From GCA-2731375 sp964631725 (GTDB lineage: Bacteria; Pseudomonadota; Alphaproteobacteria; GCA-2731375), in NCBI GenBank assembly GCA_964631725.1, contig CAZVYX010000010.1:1-64000 (forward strand): a DNA stretch of 64,000 nt. The letters run 5' to 3'. Made by a program: the position numbers and the translations under genes. Position 1 is the first letter of the stretch. Every line of letters starts with the position of its first letter. This document shows, in pieces, positions 32,818-41,204 of this stretch. The notes beneath the pieces are model-generated. The model was not told the origin of the DNA. It saw only the letters and a list, made by a program, of their open reading frames with translations, and did no database searches.

Positions 32818-34443
32818 ATGGAAACCAAGGAAACGCTGCAGGCGGATGTCTGGATCATCGGATCGGGCGCGGCTGGATTAATGGCGGCCATCAAGGCCCG
32901 GCTGGCAGGCGCCGATGTTGCCGTGGTGGGGAAAAGCGGTCCGGGCAAGGGCACCTCCACGACCTTTGCCGTCGGCGCCTTCGCGGGCCCCTGGGACGGC
33001 CTGTCGGAGGAAGCCTACAAGGAGCGGGTCCTGACCGCGGGGCGGGGCCTGAACGAAGGTGAAATGGTCGATATTGCCGCCGCCGAGGCCGGCGACCGGT
33101 TTCAGGACCTGATCGACTGGGGTCTGACGACAAAATCCGCGCCCGGTGTCTTCATGGCCCTGCCCAAGGGCGATCCCGGCGACCGCATACCGGTCTGGGG
33201 CCGGGAAATTGTCCGTTGCATGGTGGCCAAGGCCGAGGAAGTCGGTGTGCGCTTCGTCAACAATCTGGTCGTGCGCTCGATCGCATCCGGCGAGAATGGC
33301 GTCTGCCTCTCCGCCTACGGCGCCCGGCAGCGTCAGTGGTTCGAGTTGCGCGGCGGCGCGGTGATCCTGGCCGCCGGTGGTGCCGGCGCGCTGTTCCTGC
33401 ATCATGACAATCCAAAGCGGATCGGCGGCGATTCCCATACCCTGGCGTACGAGGCCGGCTGCGTGATGCAGGACATGGAGTTCGTGCAGTTCTATCCGGT
33501 CGCCATCGCCGAACCGGGCAAAGCGGTCTTCGTGATCGAACCGGAAGGCGCCGATCTCGGTCATCTGACCAATGCCGCCGGTGAGGACATTCTGGACAAA
33601 TACGATATCACCGTGCGCCCGGCCGCGACCCACGCCCGTGACGCCCTGTCCCAGGCGCTGTTCCGGGAGATCGAGGAGCACGACGGCGCGGTCTATATCG
33701 ACCTGACCAAGGTGAGCAAGGAACAATGGTGCGCCAATCCCATTTCGGCCACCAAATGGGCCTATCTGGATAGCAAATACAATGCCTGGGGGCAGCCCCT
33801 GCGGGTCGCGCCGGTGGCGCATTTTTCGGGCGGCGGTGCTCGCACCGATGCCCATGGCGCCACGAATATTCCCGGCCTGTACGCGGCGGGGGAGGCCGCC
33901 GGCGGCATGCACGGCGCCAACCGCATGGGCGGCAATGCCTTGACCGAGTGCCTGGTCTTTGGCCAGCGCGCCGGGCTGGCGGCGGTGGAATTCGCCAAGG
34001 GCAGGGCCAAGGGCGCCAACGCAGCCGCGCCCGCGCCATTGCCGGTGTCGGGAGGGCCCGAGGCGGACGCGGACGACCTGCGGGCCGAACTATGCCAGGT
34101 GATGTGGCAATACGGCGGCATCCGCCGGGACGCCGCCGGCCTGGCCACCGGGCTGGAAAAGGTCCGCGCCATCGCGGCCCAGGCGGCCCAGACCCGTGGC
34201 ATCAACGAGCCGCGCAGGTTGGAAAAATATCTCGAAACCCAGCTTGCCGCCGGTGCCGCCGAATTGATCATCCAGGCCGCCAGCCGGCGCGAAGAAAGCC
34301 GGGGCACCCACGCGCGGGCCGATTTCCCGGCCGCCGACGACGACAACTGGCGCGGCCACCTGAAAGTGGTGCGCCAGGCGGACGGCCCGAACTGGTGGTT
34401 CGACGCCCTGGCGGACGATGACGGGGTTCAGGCGGCGGAGTAG
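32818..34443 (+). CDS. FAD-binding protein of fumarate reductase/succinate dehydrogenase flavoprotein family
   Basis: This 541-residue flavoprotein resembles L-aspartate oxidase and fumarate reductase subunit A. The FAD motif VWIIGSGAAGLMAAIKA lies near residue 11. HTLAYEAGCVMQDMEFVQFYPV and GGARTDAHGATNIPGLYAAGEAAGGMHGANRMGGNALTE (two conserved FAD/active-site blocks) follow. The C-terminal helical domain (about 420-510) is shorter than in SdhA. There is no neighbouring iron-sulfur or anchor subunit, so it may act alone. ATG at 32818 follows GAGCGG. Substrate is unknown. Confidence 0.88.
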   Translation: METKETLQADVWIIGSGAAGLMAAIKARLAGADVAVVGKSGPGKGTSTTFAVGAFAGPWDGLSEEAYKERVLTAGRGLNEGEMVDIAAAEAGDRFQDLIDWGLTTKSAPGVFMALPKGDPGDRIPVWGREIVRCMVAKAEEVGVRFVNNLVVRSIASGENGVCLSAYGARQRQWFELRGGAVILAAGGAGALFLHHDNPKRIGGDSHTLAYEAGCVMQDMEFVQFYPVAIAEPGKAVFVIEPEGADLGHLTNAAGEDILDKYDITVRPAATHARDALSQALFREIEEHDGAVYIDLTKVSKEQWCANPISATKWAYLDSKYNAWGQPLRVAPVAHFSGGGARTDAHGATNIPGLYAAGEAAGGMHGANRMGGNALTECLVFGQRAGLAAVEFAKGRAKGANAAAPAPLPVSGGPEADADDLRAELCQVMWQYGGIRRDAAGLATGLEKVRAIAAQAAQTRGINEPRRLEKYLETQLAAGAAELIIQAASRREESRGTHARADFPAADDDNWRGHLKVVRQADGPNWWFDALADDDGVQAAE

Positions 34444-34458
34444 CGGTTCCGCCACCCG

Positions 34459-35859
34459 CTATGAAGCGCCCGGCTCCCCCATGCCGACCTGGCCGACGTA
34501 GCTTGAATCCTGGACATAAAGATTGCTCAAAGCGTCAACGATAAAGTCCTGGCTGAACGTCGGCGGGATGCCTTCGTATTTGCAGGCCGCGACGACCTGA
34601 TCGACGATAAACTTCGGCTGATAGCAGGCCAGCGGCTTGTTCAGCCTGTCGCGCAATTCACCGACCACATAGGTGAAGATGTCATCGGTCAACTCCAGGC
34701 CCTGTTTGGCCGCGACGGCGGTGAAGATGGCGCGGAAGGCCTCATCCGACGGCATCAGGGTCTCCAGCTTGTAAGGTATGCGGCGCAGGAATGCCGGGTC
34801 CATCAGGTTGTCCGGCGCCAGGTTGGTGGAGAAAATGACCAATTCATCAAAGGGAATGAAAAAGGCCTTGCCCGAAAACAGGGTCAAATTGTCGATGCGC
34901 GATTGCAGCGGCACGATCCAGCGGTTTAGGAGTTCCTCCGGACTGACCCTTTGCCGGCCGAAATCATCAATGATGAAAGTGCCGTTCAGCGCCTTCACAT
35001 GCAGCGGCGCCTCGTAGAACTTGGCAATTTCGTTGAAGCGCAGATCCAGCATCTCCAACGTCAACTCGCCACCCGTCACCACGACCGGCCGGTTACAGGC
35101 GACCCAGCGGCGGTCATTCTTGGCCCGCCGCAGGGTTGGCCGCGCGGGGGCATCCCCGTCGGCGCCTTCCACCGCCTTATGCACCGCCGGGTCGAACACC
35201 TTGACGATGGCGCCGTCGATAATGAAGCAATGGGGGATATAAACCACTGTTTCGAAGATTTCCGCGACCTTTTCAGCGACCGTGGTCTTGCCGTTGCCGG
35301 CGGGACCATAGATCAGGATGCTATGGCCGGAATTGATCGCCGGGCCCAGGCGTTTGGTGAATTCCTCCGGCACCACGATGTCCGCGAATGCGTTTGCGAT
35401 GTCTTCCTTGGAAACCCGCTCGCCCGCGATGCTCTGCAACCGAATGCGCTCCTGGAACTCCTCCAGCGGCACCGGAGCCGGGCCGAAATATTGATTTTGG
35501 GCGCAGGCGTCGATCGCGGTTTGCTGGCCCTCGCGGGATAATTGATAGCGCACGGCGGCCGCGGCACCGGCGCCCGACGAACCGGTGGCCATCATCAGCT
35601 TGCGATCGACCATCTCCTGGCAGACGATATTGATGATATTGTCCGGCAGCTTGGTCGCCTGGGTAAACTGGGCCACATCCTCCAGATTCTCCAGATACAT
35701 GCCCTTGGCGATCAGATTGATCATGAATGCCATGTCGAGACCGGTGTCTTCGATACTCATGGGCGCGGGCGGCACCGGGTTGGCGGCTGTAGCAGCCGTG
35801 GCGGCTGGTTCCGCTGCTGCTGCGGTTTGAGCTTCGACCGTGGGTGTGGGCTGTTCCAT
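34459..35859 (-). CDS. AAA+ ATPase of unknown role
   Basis: This 466-residue protein begins with a low-complexity Ala/Pro/Thr tail (1-33). A helical region follows, then an ATPase core with Walker A GPAGNGKTT near 186, Walker B FIIDDFGRQ near 300 and a sensor-1 asparagine in VIFSTNLAPDNL near 346. Proline- and alanine-rich N-termini and an intact ATPase are typical of stand-alone chaperone-like ATPases found in Alphaproteobacteria. I do not recognise a named family. It lies divergently from an amidase with 114 bases between. No partner protein is adjacent. Confidence 0.75.
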   Translation of the reverse strand: MEQPTPTVEAQTAAAAEPAATAATAANPVPPAPMSIEDTGLDMAFMINLIAKGMYLENLEDVAQFTQATKLPDNIINIVCQEMVDRKLMMATGSSGAGAAAAVRYQLSREGQQTAIDACAQNQYFGPAPVPLEEFQERIRLQSIAGERVSKEDIANAFADIVVPEEFTKRLGPAINSGHSILIYGPAGNGKTTVAEKVAEIFETVVYIPHCFIIDGAIVKVFDPAVHKAVEGADGDAPARPTLRRAKNDRRWVACNRPVVVTGGELTLEMLDLRFNEIAKFYEAPLHVKALNGTFIIDDFGRQRVSPEELLNRWIVPLQSRIDNLTLFSGKAFFIPFDELVIFSTNLAPDNLMDPAFLRRIPYKLETLMPSDEAFRAIFTAVAAKQGLELTDDIFTYVVGELRDRLNKPLACYQPKFIVDQVVAACKYEGIPPTFSQDFIVDALSNLYVQDSSYVGQVGMGEPGAS

Positions 35860-35973
35860 TGCGCGGTCCCCCGATGGTTTTGGTTGATTGCTTTCCTACA
35901 CTTAGCCGTACTGATTATGATGATAGCCAGATGCTCCCGTTCAGGGAACCTAGAATGATGAAAGGGTTAGGGC

Positions 35974-37419
35974 ATGGCCGATGAACTGATCACCATGAAC
36001 GCGTGCGAGGCGGTTCAGCGTTTGCGGGATGGCGACGTGACGCCGCTGGATCTGATAGATGCGGCGGAAGCGCGGATCGCCGAGATCGAACCGCAGATCA
36101 ACGCCCTGCCCACCCTGTGCCTGGACCGCGCCCGCGCACATGCGGAGAAGTTGATGGCCGGCGACGGTTGCGAGGCGGCGGACGAGGCCGGTTGGCTGGC
36201 CGGGCTGCCGGTGGCGATCAAGGACCTGGTGGATGTCGCTGGTGTGCGCACCACCTATGGCTCGCCGATCTTCGCCGACCATGTGCCGGAGGCCTCGCAC
36301 CCCCTGGTGCAACGGATCGAACGCAAGGGCGGCATTGTCATCGGCAAATCGAACACGCCCGAGTTCGGTGCCGGCGGCTCGACCTTCAATGAAGTCTTCG
36401 GCAGAACCCGCAATCCCTGGAACACCGCCCTGACGCCGGCCGGCTCCACCGGGGGCGGCGCGGCGGCGCTTGCGGCGGGGGAAATCTGGCTGGCCCATGG
36501 CAGCGACCATGGCGGCAGCCTACGTCGTCCCGCTACCTATTGCTCCGTGGTCGGTCTGCGGCCGTCGCCCGGCCGGGTTACCAGGGGCACGGTCAATCCG
36601 CTGTTTTCTCCCCTTTCCGTGCAGGGACCGATGGCGCGCAACGTACCCGACCTGGCCCTCTTTCTCGACACCATGGCGGGCTATTGCCCCCAGGATCCCA
36701 TGACATTCGATGCCCCCGCCACCTCCTTCGCCGATACCGTGGTGCAGGCGGCGCCACCGCGCCGGATCGCCTATGCCGAGACCATCGGCGGGTCCCCGGT
36801 TGACCGGGAAACCCGCGATATCTGCCGCGCGGGCATGCAAACCTTCGCCAATCTAGGCGCCGAGGTCGACGAGATCAGCATTGAGATCGATGACCTGGAA
36901 GGCACCTTTCTGGCCTTGCGTTCCCAGCAATTCGTGATCGACCGGGAGCTGCAACTGCAAAGCCACCGCGATCTGATCAAGCCGGACATTATCTGGAATA
37001 CCGAATTGGGCCTGAAGCAGTCGATCTCCGATCTGGCCAAGGCGGAACGGGGCCGGGCGGCGCTATACCGCCGCTTCGCGGAGCTTTTCGCGCAATACGA
37101 CCTGATCGTCACGCCAGGCGCCAATACGCCGGCATTCGATGTCAATTTGCGCCACCCCGTGGCCATAGACGGCATCAAGCTGGAGCATTACATGGCAGCC
37201 TCGCTATTGACGGCGGCGATAACCCTTTGCGCTTCCCCCGCGCTCTCCCTGCCTTGCGGGTTCGATCAATATGGCCGTCCCGTAGGCCTGCAACTGGTTG
37301 GTCCGCCCCGGGGCGAAGCGCCCCTGCTGGCCGCCGGCGCCCTGTACGAGGCGGAGAGCGGCATGGCACGGCAGGTGCCGATAGATCCGCGCGCCGGCGA
37401 AGTGCCGCCCGCGATGTAG
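35974..37419 (+). CDS. Amidase signature family enzyme
   Basis: This 481-residue Ser-Ser-Lys hydrolase would split an amide or related bond. The catalytic lysine is in VAIKDLVDVAG near 84. The cis-serine region is TPAGSTGGGAAAL near 155, and the nucleophilic serine lies in GSDHGGSLRRPATYC near 180. The ending SLPCGFDQYGRPVGLQLVGP is a family hallmark. The ATG at 35974 is preceded by AAAGGG. GatA is unlikely because no gatB or gatC is nearby. The substrate cannot be predicted. Confidence 0.9.
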   Translation: MADELITMNACEAVQRLRDGDVTPLDLIDAAEARIAEIEPQINALPTLCLDRARAHAEKLMAGDGCEAADEAGWLAGLPVAIKDLVDVAGVRTTYGSPIFADHVPEASHPLVQRIERKGGIVIGKSNTPEFGAGGSTFNEVFGRTRNPWNTALTPAGSTGGGAAALAAGEIWLAHGSDHGGSLRRPATYCSVVGLRPSPGRVTRGTVNPLFSPLSVQGPMARNVPDLALFLDTMAGYCPQDPMTFDAPATSFADTVVQAAPPRRIAYAETIGGSPVDRETRDICRAGMQTFANLGAEVDEISIEIDDLEGTFLALRSQQFVIDRELQLQSHRDLIKPDIIWNTELGLKQSISDLAKAERGRAALYRRFAELFAQYDLIVTPGANTPAFDVNLRHPVAIDGIKLEHYMAASLLTAAITLCASPALSLPCGFDQYGRPVGLQLVGPPRGEAPLLAAGALYEAESGMARQVPIDPRAGEVPPAM

Positions 37420-37435
37420 GTCTCTTCGGACCTCG

Positions 37436-38749
37436 TCAGACTTGCGCCTGGGCCCGTTCCAACAGGTCGAAACCATAGGGCACGCTCGGCCGGGCCTTGG
37501 CCCTGGTTTCAAATATCTCGACGGCCTCGCCGCCCCGGTTGGTGCGCAGCAAGGTATCCAGCCAGGTTTGCACGAACAGATCGCGCTGGGCGTGGCTGCC
37601 GCCGATTTCCTGCAGCCGCGGCGTCGCCGTGCTTAGATCTTCATAAGCCGCTTCGTAGTCGCCGCGGGCATAGGCGGCAAGGCCGCGCGCGGCGGGCACC
37701 GCCACGTCTTCCCAGGCCTGGCGCGCCACCGCCGGCGCCTTGGCCGCATGGCCCGCCATGCTGGCCAGCATTTCATCGACCTTTGCCGCGCGCCCGGCCC
37801 GGGCCAGGGCATAGAGGTAATGCAGATCCAGAAACGGCTGTACATGTTCGCCCGTTCGGCCTTCCACATGATCGGCCAGGTCATGCCAGCGGTCGCCCAC
37901 ATCGATACCGCGAATTTCCATGCGCCATAACAGCGAGGCCGAACTGGCCTGATCCTGGCTGTAGGTCTTGTCCAGACCCCAGACATGTTCATCGTGGATT
38001 TTCCGCACCCGCCTAACGTCGCCGAAATCCAGATGAAACAGCGCCGTATGCCACCAGTTGTGGCCCAGCATGAAGGAGTTGCAGCCCTCCCAGGTATCCG
38101 AATACGCCGCCATCCAGGCGACGCCCTCGCCGATCCGTCCTTCCATCTCCATCACATGGGCCACGGCATGGTGGGCCCATGGGTCGGCGCGGTTGATCAC
38201 CACCGCCTGGCGTCCGGCCGCCTCCGCCCCGCGATAGTCATGGGTCTGCTCCAGGCAAAAGGCCAAGCAGCCATGCAGATAACCGTTTTCTTTGTTGGCC
38301 GGCAGAACCTTTTGGTTGATCGCCAGCATTTTCTCGGGCCAGCCCAGGTTGAAGTAATGATACTGCGCCAGCTTCATGGCGAAGACGTCCCTTGGCCAGC
38401 GCTCGGTGATCTGCTCCAGAATATCCATCGCCGCGGCCAGATCGCCGGCCACCCAGGCCTCGGTGGCGCGAAACCACAGTCCTTCACGCGGTTCCGCCTG
38501 CATGACCGCCTCGCGGCAGCGGTTCAGATAAGGCTGCGCCAATTGCGGCGACTGGCCCGCCTCCATCCACATCATCAACGATGCAGCCAGACTGCTTACC
38601 ATGACACAGGTCGGATCAGCCTCCGCCGCATCGATAATCGGCTGATACTCGGTGCCGTATGCCAACGCGGTGTTAACAAAGGTATTGATGGCCGCGATAT
38701 TTTCGGGCCGGTCCGTGGCCACTGCAAGGCCCTGGGCATCGGTCAGCAT
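37436..38749 (-). CDS. Tetratricopeptide repeat protein (TTC38-like)
   Basis: This 437-residue helical protein is built from TPR-like repeats and resembles the TTC38 family. It includes GLWFRATEAWVAGDLAAAMDILEQI, HGCLAFCLEQTHDYRGAEAAGRQAV, an aromatic HHAVAHVMEMEGRIGEGVAWM stretch and FMLGHNWWHTALFHLD. Function is unknown beyond protein-protein contact. The start ATG at 38749 shares one base with the stop of the M81 peptidase gene (TGATG), so it is the second gene of a coupled pair. Confidence 0.82.
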   Translation of the reverse strand: MLTDAQGLAVATDRPENIAAINTFVNTALAYGTEYQPIIDAAEADPTCVMVSSLAASLMMWMEAGQSPQLAQPYLNRCREAVMQAEPREGLWFRATEAWVAGDLAAAMDILEQITERWPRDVFAMKLAQYHYFNLGWPEKMLAINQKVLPANKENGYLHGCLAFCLEQTHDYRGAEAAGRQAVVINRADPWAHHAVAHVMEMEGRIGEGVAWMAAYSDTWEGCNSFMLGHNWWHTALFHLDFGDVRRVRKIHDEHVWGLDKTYSQDQASSASLLWRMEIRGIDVGDRWHDLADHVEGRTGEHVQPFLDLHYLYALARAGRAAKVDEMLASMAGHAAKAPAVARQAWEDVAVPAARGLAAYARGDYEAAYEDLSTATPRLQEIGGSHAQRDLFVQTWLDTLLRTNRGGEAVEIFETRAKARPSVPYGFDLLERAQAQV

Positions 38750-40236
38750 CAGCGTGGTCCCGGTTCGTTGATATTATCAAGGGGATAGATCGGCCGGCGC
38801 ACGTTTTGATAGTCCAACAGGCTGTTGTCCGACGTGGTCACGCCGACGCCGTCCAGGGTGATGGTGTGTTTGGCGATGGGGGCGAAGCCGGCCCGGTAAT
38901 GAATGCGCGATTTCAAAAGCACATAGCGTTTGTATGCGGGATCGATCCCGACCGAGAGGAAGATGCCCTGATCCCAAGGCTCGTGGTGGCGGGAGACCAC
39001 GACGATCTGCATCTTGCCCGTATCCAGCACCGCCGTCGGACCCATTTGCACCGCCAAACCGTTGTACATGGGCCCGCGCACGGTCCATTCTCCATCCGTC
39101 AGCACCTTGACCTTGCCCGTCACCATTAGAGGTTCCCCGGCGCGGTCGATAGAGGGCATATCCGTCTTGCCGCCAAGTTCAAGGGTCACGGTCGCGCCGA
39201 TGCCGGCTGCCATCATCTGCTGCACGGCGTCCGGATCCCACAGACCGCCGACGGCCACGTCCTCCAGGTCCTGGCGGATCACTTCCCCGATCACCGTCAT
39301 CACGTCCTGATTGCCGCCCGAACCGGTATTGTCCGCATGATCGAGCAAAATTACCGGGCCATCTTCAATGTCCTTGGCCCGGGCCACGGCATCCGCCAGG
39401 GGTTCGTGATTGTAAAGATGGTCGTCCCGATGCGCCCACATCTCTGCCCGCAGCCGGTCGACCACCGTCTCCGCCGCCGCGCTGTCGCCATCGGCGATGG
39501 TTATGCAGGAGATGCCGGCATCCTGGATATCGGCCAGGGCAAAGCCGCCGAAAACCGTCGCCGCCATGACCTCGCCCGAGGCTTCCGCCTCCCGCGTCAT
39601 GCGGATCAGGCTTTTAAAGGGTTCATCATCGGTGCCCTGGCGCAGGGTCTGGCTCAAGACCGGCACCCGGCCCCAGGCCATCACCGGATCAGCCTCGCCG
39701 CGCAGCTTGGCCAGCAGAATATTGCCGACCGTGGTGCCCACTTCGTACATATCCGTGTGGGGATAGGTTTTGTAGCCGATCAGGGCATCGCAGTTGTCGA
39801 CCATGGCCTGGGTCAGATTGGCATGCAGATCGCAGGTGACGCAGATCGGTGTATCAGGCGCCGCGGCGCGCACTTGGGCCAGCAAGGTGCCTTCGCCGTC
39901 CTGGGTGCTTTCCGTGACCATGGCGCCGTGCAGGTCCAGCATGATGGCGTCGCAGCCCTTGGCCACCGCTTCCAGTATGCTGTCCGACATGCGGTTATAG
40001 GCATCGTCGGCCACGGGGCCCGACGGCATCGCCTCGGCCGCGATGGGAGAGATGATCTCGGCATCCGCCTCGCGGCAGAGTTTGATATAGGCCGAGAGGG
40101 TCATATTGGTGGGTTCGTAGGCGCTGATCACGTCGGCGCCGAAGCAGGCGCTCCAATCCTCGAACCGGGACCAGGGTGTGGGCACCGGCGAAAAAGTATT
40201 GGTTTCATGCTTCATCATCGCCATGACCACGCGCAT
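38749..40236 (-). CDS. M81 family metallopeptidase (MlrC-like)
   Basis: This 495-residue protein matches the microcystinase C (MlrC) / M81 family. It begins MRVVMAMMKHETNTFSPVPTPW and has the metal-site segments DAIMLDLHGAMVTE, CVTCDLHANLTQAMVD and ILLDHADNTGSGGNQDVMTV. Members hydrolyse peptides or cyclic amides. The Sphingomonas MlrC cleaves linear microcystin, but most members have unknown substrates. GGGAGGG precedes the ATG at 40236. The coupled TPR gene follows. Amidase 36 kb and this gene converge around the TPR gene. Confidence 0.88.
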   Translation of the reverse strand: MRVVMAMMKHETNTFSPVPTPWSRFEDWSACFGADVISAYEPTNMTLSAYIKLCREADAEIISPIAAEAMPSGPVADDAYNRMSDSILEAVAKGCDAIMLDLHGAMVTESTQDGEGTLLAQVRAAAPDTPICVTCDLHANLTQAMVDNCDALIGYKTYPHTDMYEVGTTVGNILLAKLRGEADPVMAWGRVPVLSQTLRQGTDDEPFKSLIRMTREAEASGEVMAATVFGGFALADIQDAGISCITIADGDSAAAETVVDRLRAEMWAHRDDHLYNHEPLADAVARAKDIEDGPVILLDHADNTGSGGNQDVMTVIGEVIRQDLEDVAVGGLWDPDAVQQMMAAGIGATVTLELGGKTDMPSIDRAGEPLMVTGKVKVLTDGEWTVRGPMYNGLAVQMGPTAVLDTGKMQIVVVSRHHEPWDQGIFLSVGIDPAYKRYVLLKSRIHYRAGFAPIAKHTITLDGVGVTTSDNSLLDYQNVRRPIYPLDNINEPGPR

Positions 40237-40283
40237 GCTCGACCCTCCCGAACATCATCGATTCAGTGTCTTGATAATAGCAC

Positions 40284-40316
40284 CAAAAGAAAACGCCCGG
40301 CAGCAGGGCCGGGCGT
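40284..40316 (-). terminator. Rho-independent terminator after the BI-1 gene
   Basis: Read leftward, ACGCCCGGC (40316-40308) pairs with the segment 40301-40293 and is followed by TTTTCTTTT. It lies 25 bases beyond the BI-1 stop at 40341. Confidence 0.9.
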
Positions 40317-40340
40317 CTCCAAACCGAAAGTATCGTCAGG

Positions 40341-41072
40341 CTATTCCCGGTTGCCAAACAGGTGCAGCAGCATCAGGAACAGGTTGATGAAGTCCAGATA
40401 CAGGGTCAAGGCACCCATGATGGCCTTCTTGTTCGCTGTCGAGGCGCCATCGGTCGCCATGTAGTTTTCCTTGATCTTCTGGGTGTCGTAGGCGGTCAGG
40501 CCGGTGAAGACCAGAACGCCGATAACCGAGATCACCCAATGCATCATGGCCGAAGCAAGGAAGATATTGACGATGGAGGCGACGATGATGCCGATCAGGC
40601 CCATCATCAGGAAGCTGCCCCAACCGGACAGATCCTTCTTGGTGGTGTAGCCCCAAAGGCTCATGGCGCCGAACGTGACGGCGGTAATCATGAACACGCG
40701 GACGATGGAGGTCTGGGTATAGACCACGAAGATCGAGGCCAGGGACGCGCCCATCAGAGCGGCGAAAATCCAGAACGTGGCCTGGGCCGCGCCAGAGCTC
40801 ATCTTGTGAACACGGGCGCTCAACAGGAACACCAAGCCCAACGGCGCCAACATCACCACCCACATCAGCGGCGTGCCGAAGATCGCCTGCATCAAGGCCG
40901 GCGTATGGGAAACGGCATAGGCTACGATGCCGCTGAGCAGCAGGGCGCAACCCATGTAGTTATAGACCTGCAGCATATGGGTGCGCAGGCCCTCATCAAT
41001 TGTCGTATCAACGGCCGAGCCGACTTGCCCCCGCTGCTGGCCGAAAACGGAACCTCTAGGATCCAATGCCAT
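40341..41072 (-). CDS. Bax inhibitor-1/YccA family membrane protein
   Basis: This 243-residue protein has seven hydrophobic helices in the BI-1-like fold. Signature segments are LRTHMLQVYNYMGCALLLSGIVAYAV, FMITAVTFGAMSLWGYTTKKDLSGWGSF and TAYDTQKIKENYM. The family includes YccA, a modulator of the FtsH protease, and calcium-leak proteins. Start ATG at 41072. A candidate promoter with TTGAAA/AATATT lies 50 bases upstream and a terminator follows, so the gene is a single transcript unit. Confidence 0.92.
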   Translation of the reverse strand: MALDPRGSVFGQQRGQVGSAVDTTIDEGLRTHMLQVYNYMGCALLLSGIVAYAVSHTPALMQAIFGTPLMWVVMLAPLGLVFLLSARVHKMSSGAAQATFWIFAALMGASLASIFVVYTQTSIVRVFMITAVTFGAMSLWGYTTKKDLSGWGSFLMMGLIGIIVASIVNIFLASAMMHWVISVIGVLVFTGLTAYDTQKIKENYMATDGASTANKKAIMGALTLYLDFINLFLMLLHLFGNRE

Positions 41073-41124
41073 TCATCCAACCCCTTGTTGTAATGACAGA
41101 TTCAAACTGGGAATTTCTAGCTTC

Positions 41125-41153
41125 AATATTGTCGAAAACAGTTAAAATTTCAA
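41125..41153 (-). promoter_or_regulatory. Candidate promoter of the BI-1 gene
   Basis: Read leftward, CTTGAAA includes a -35-like TTGAAA (41153-41148). After 17 bases comes AATATT (41130-41125). The TTGAAA box also resembles the sigma-32 -35 element CTTGAAA, so heat control is possible but unproven. Confidence 0.4.
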
Positions 41154-41204
41154 GGTTTTTAGCCCGCATACGAAGTTGCCCGCGATAATTCCGCATAACC
41201 CAAA

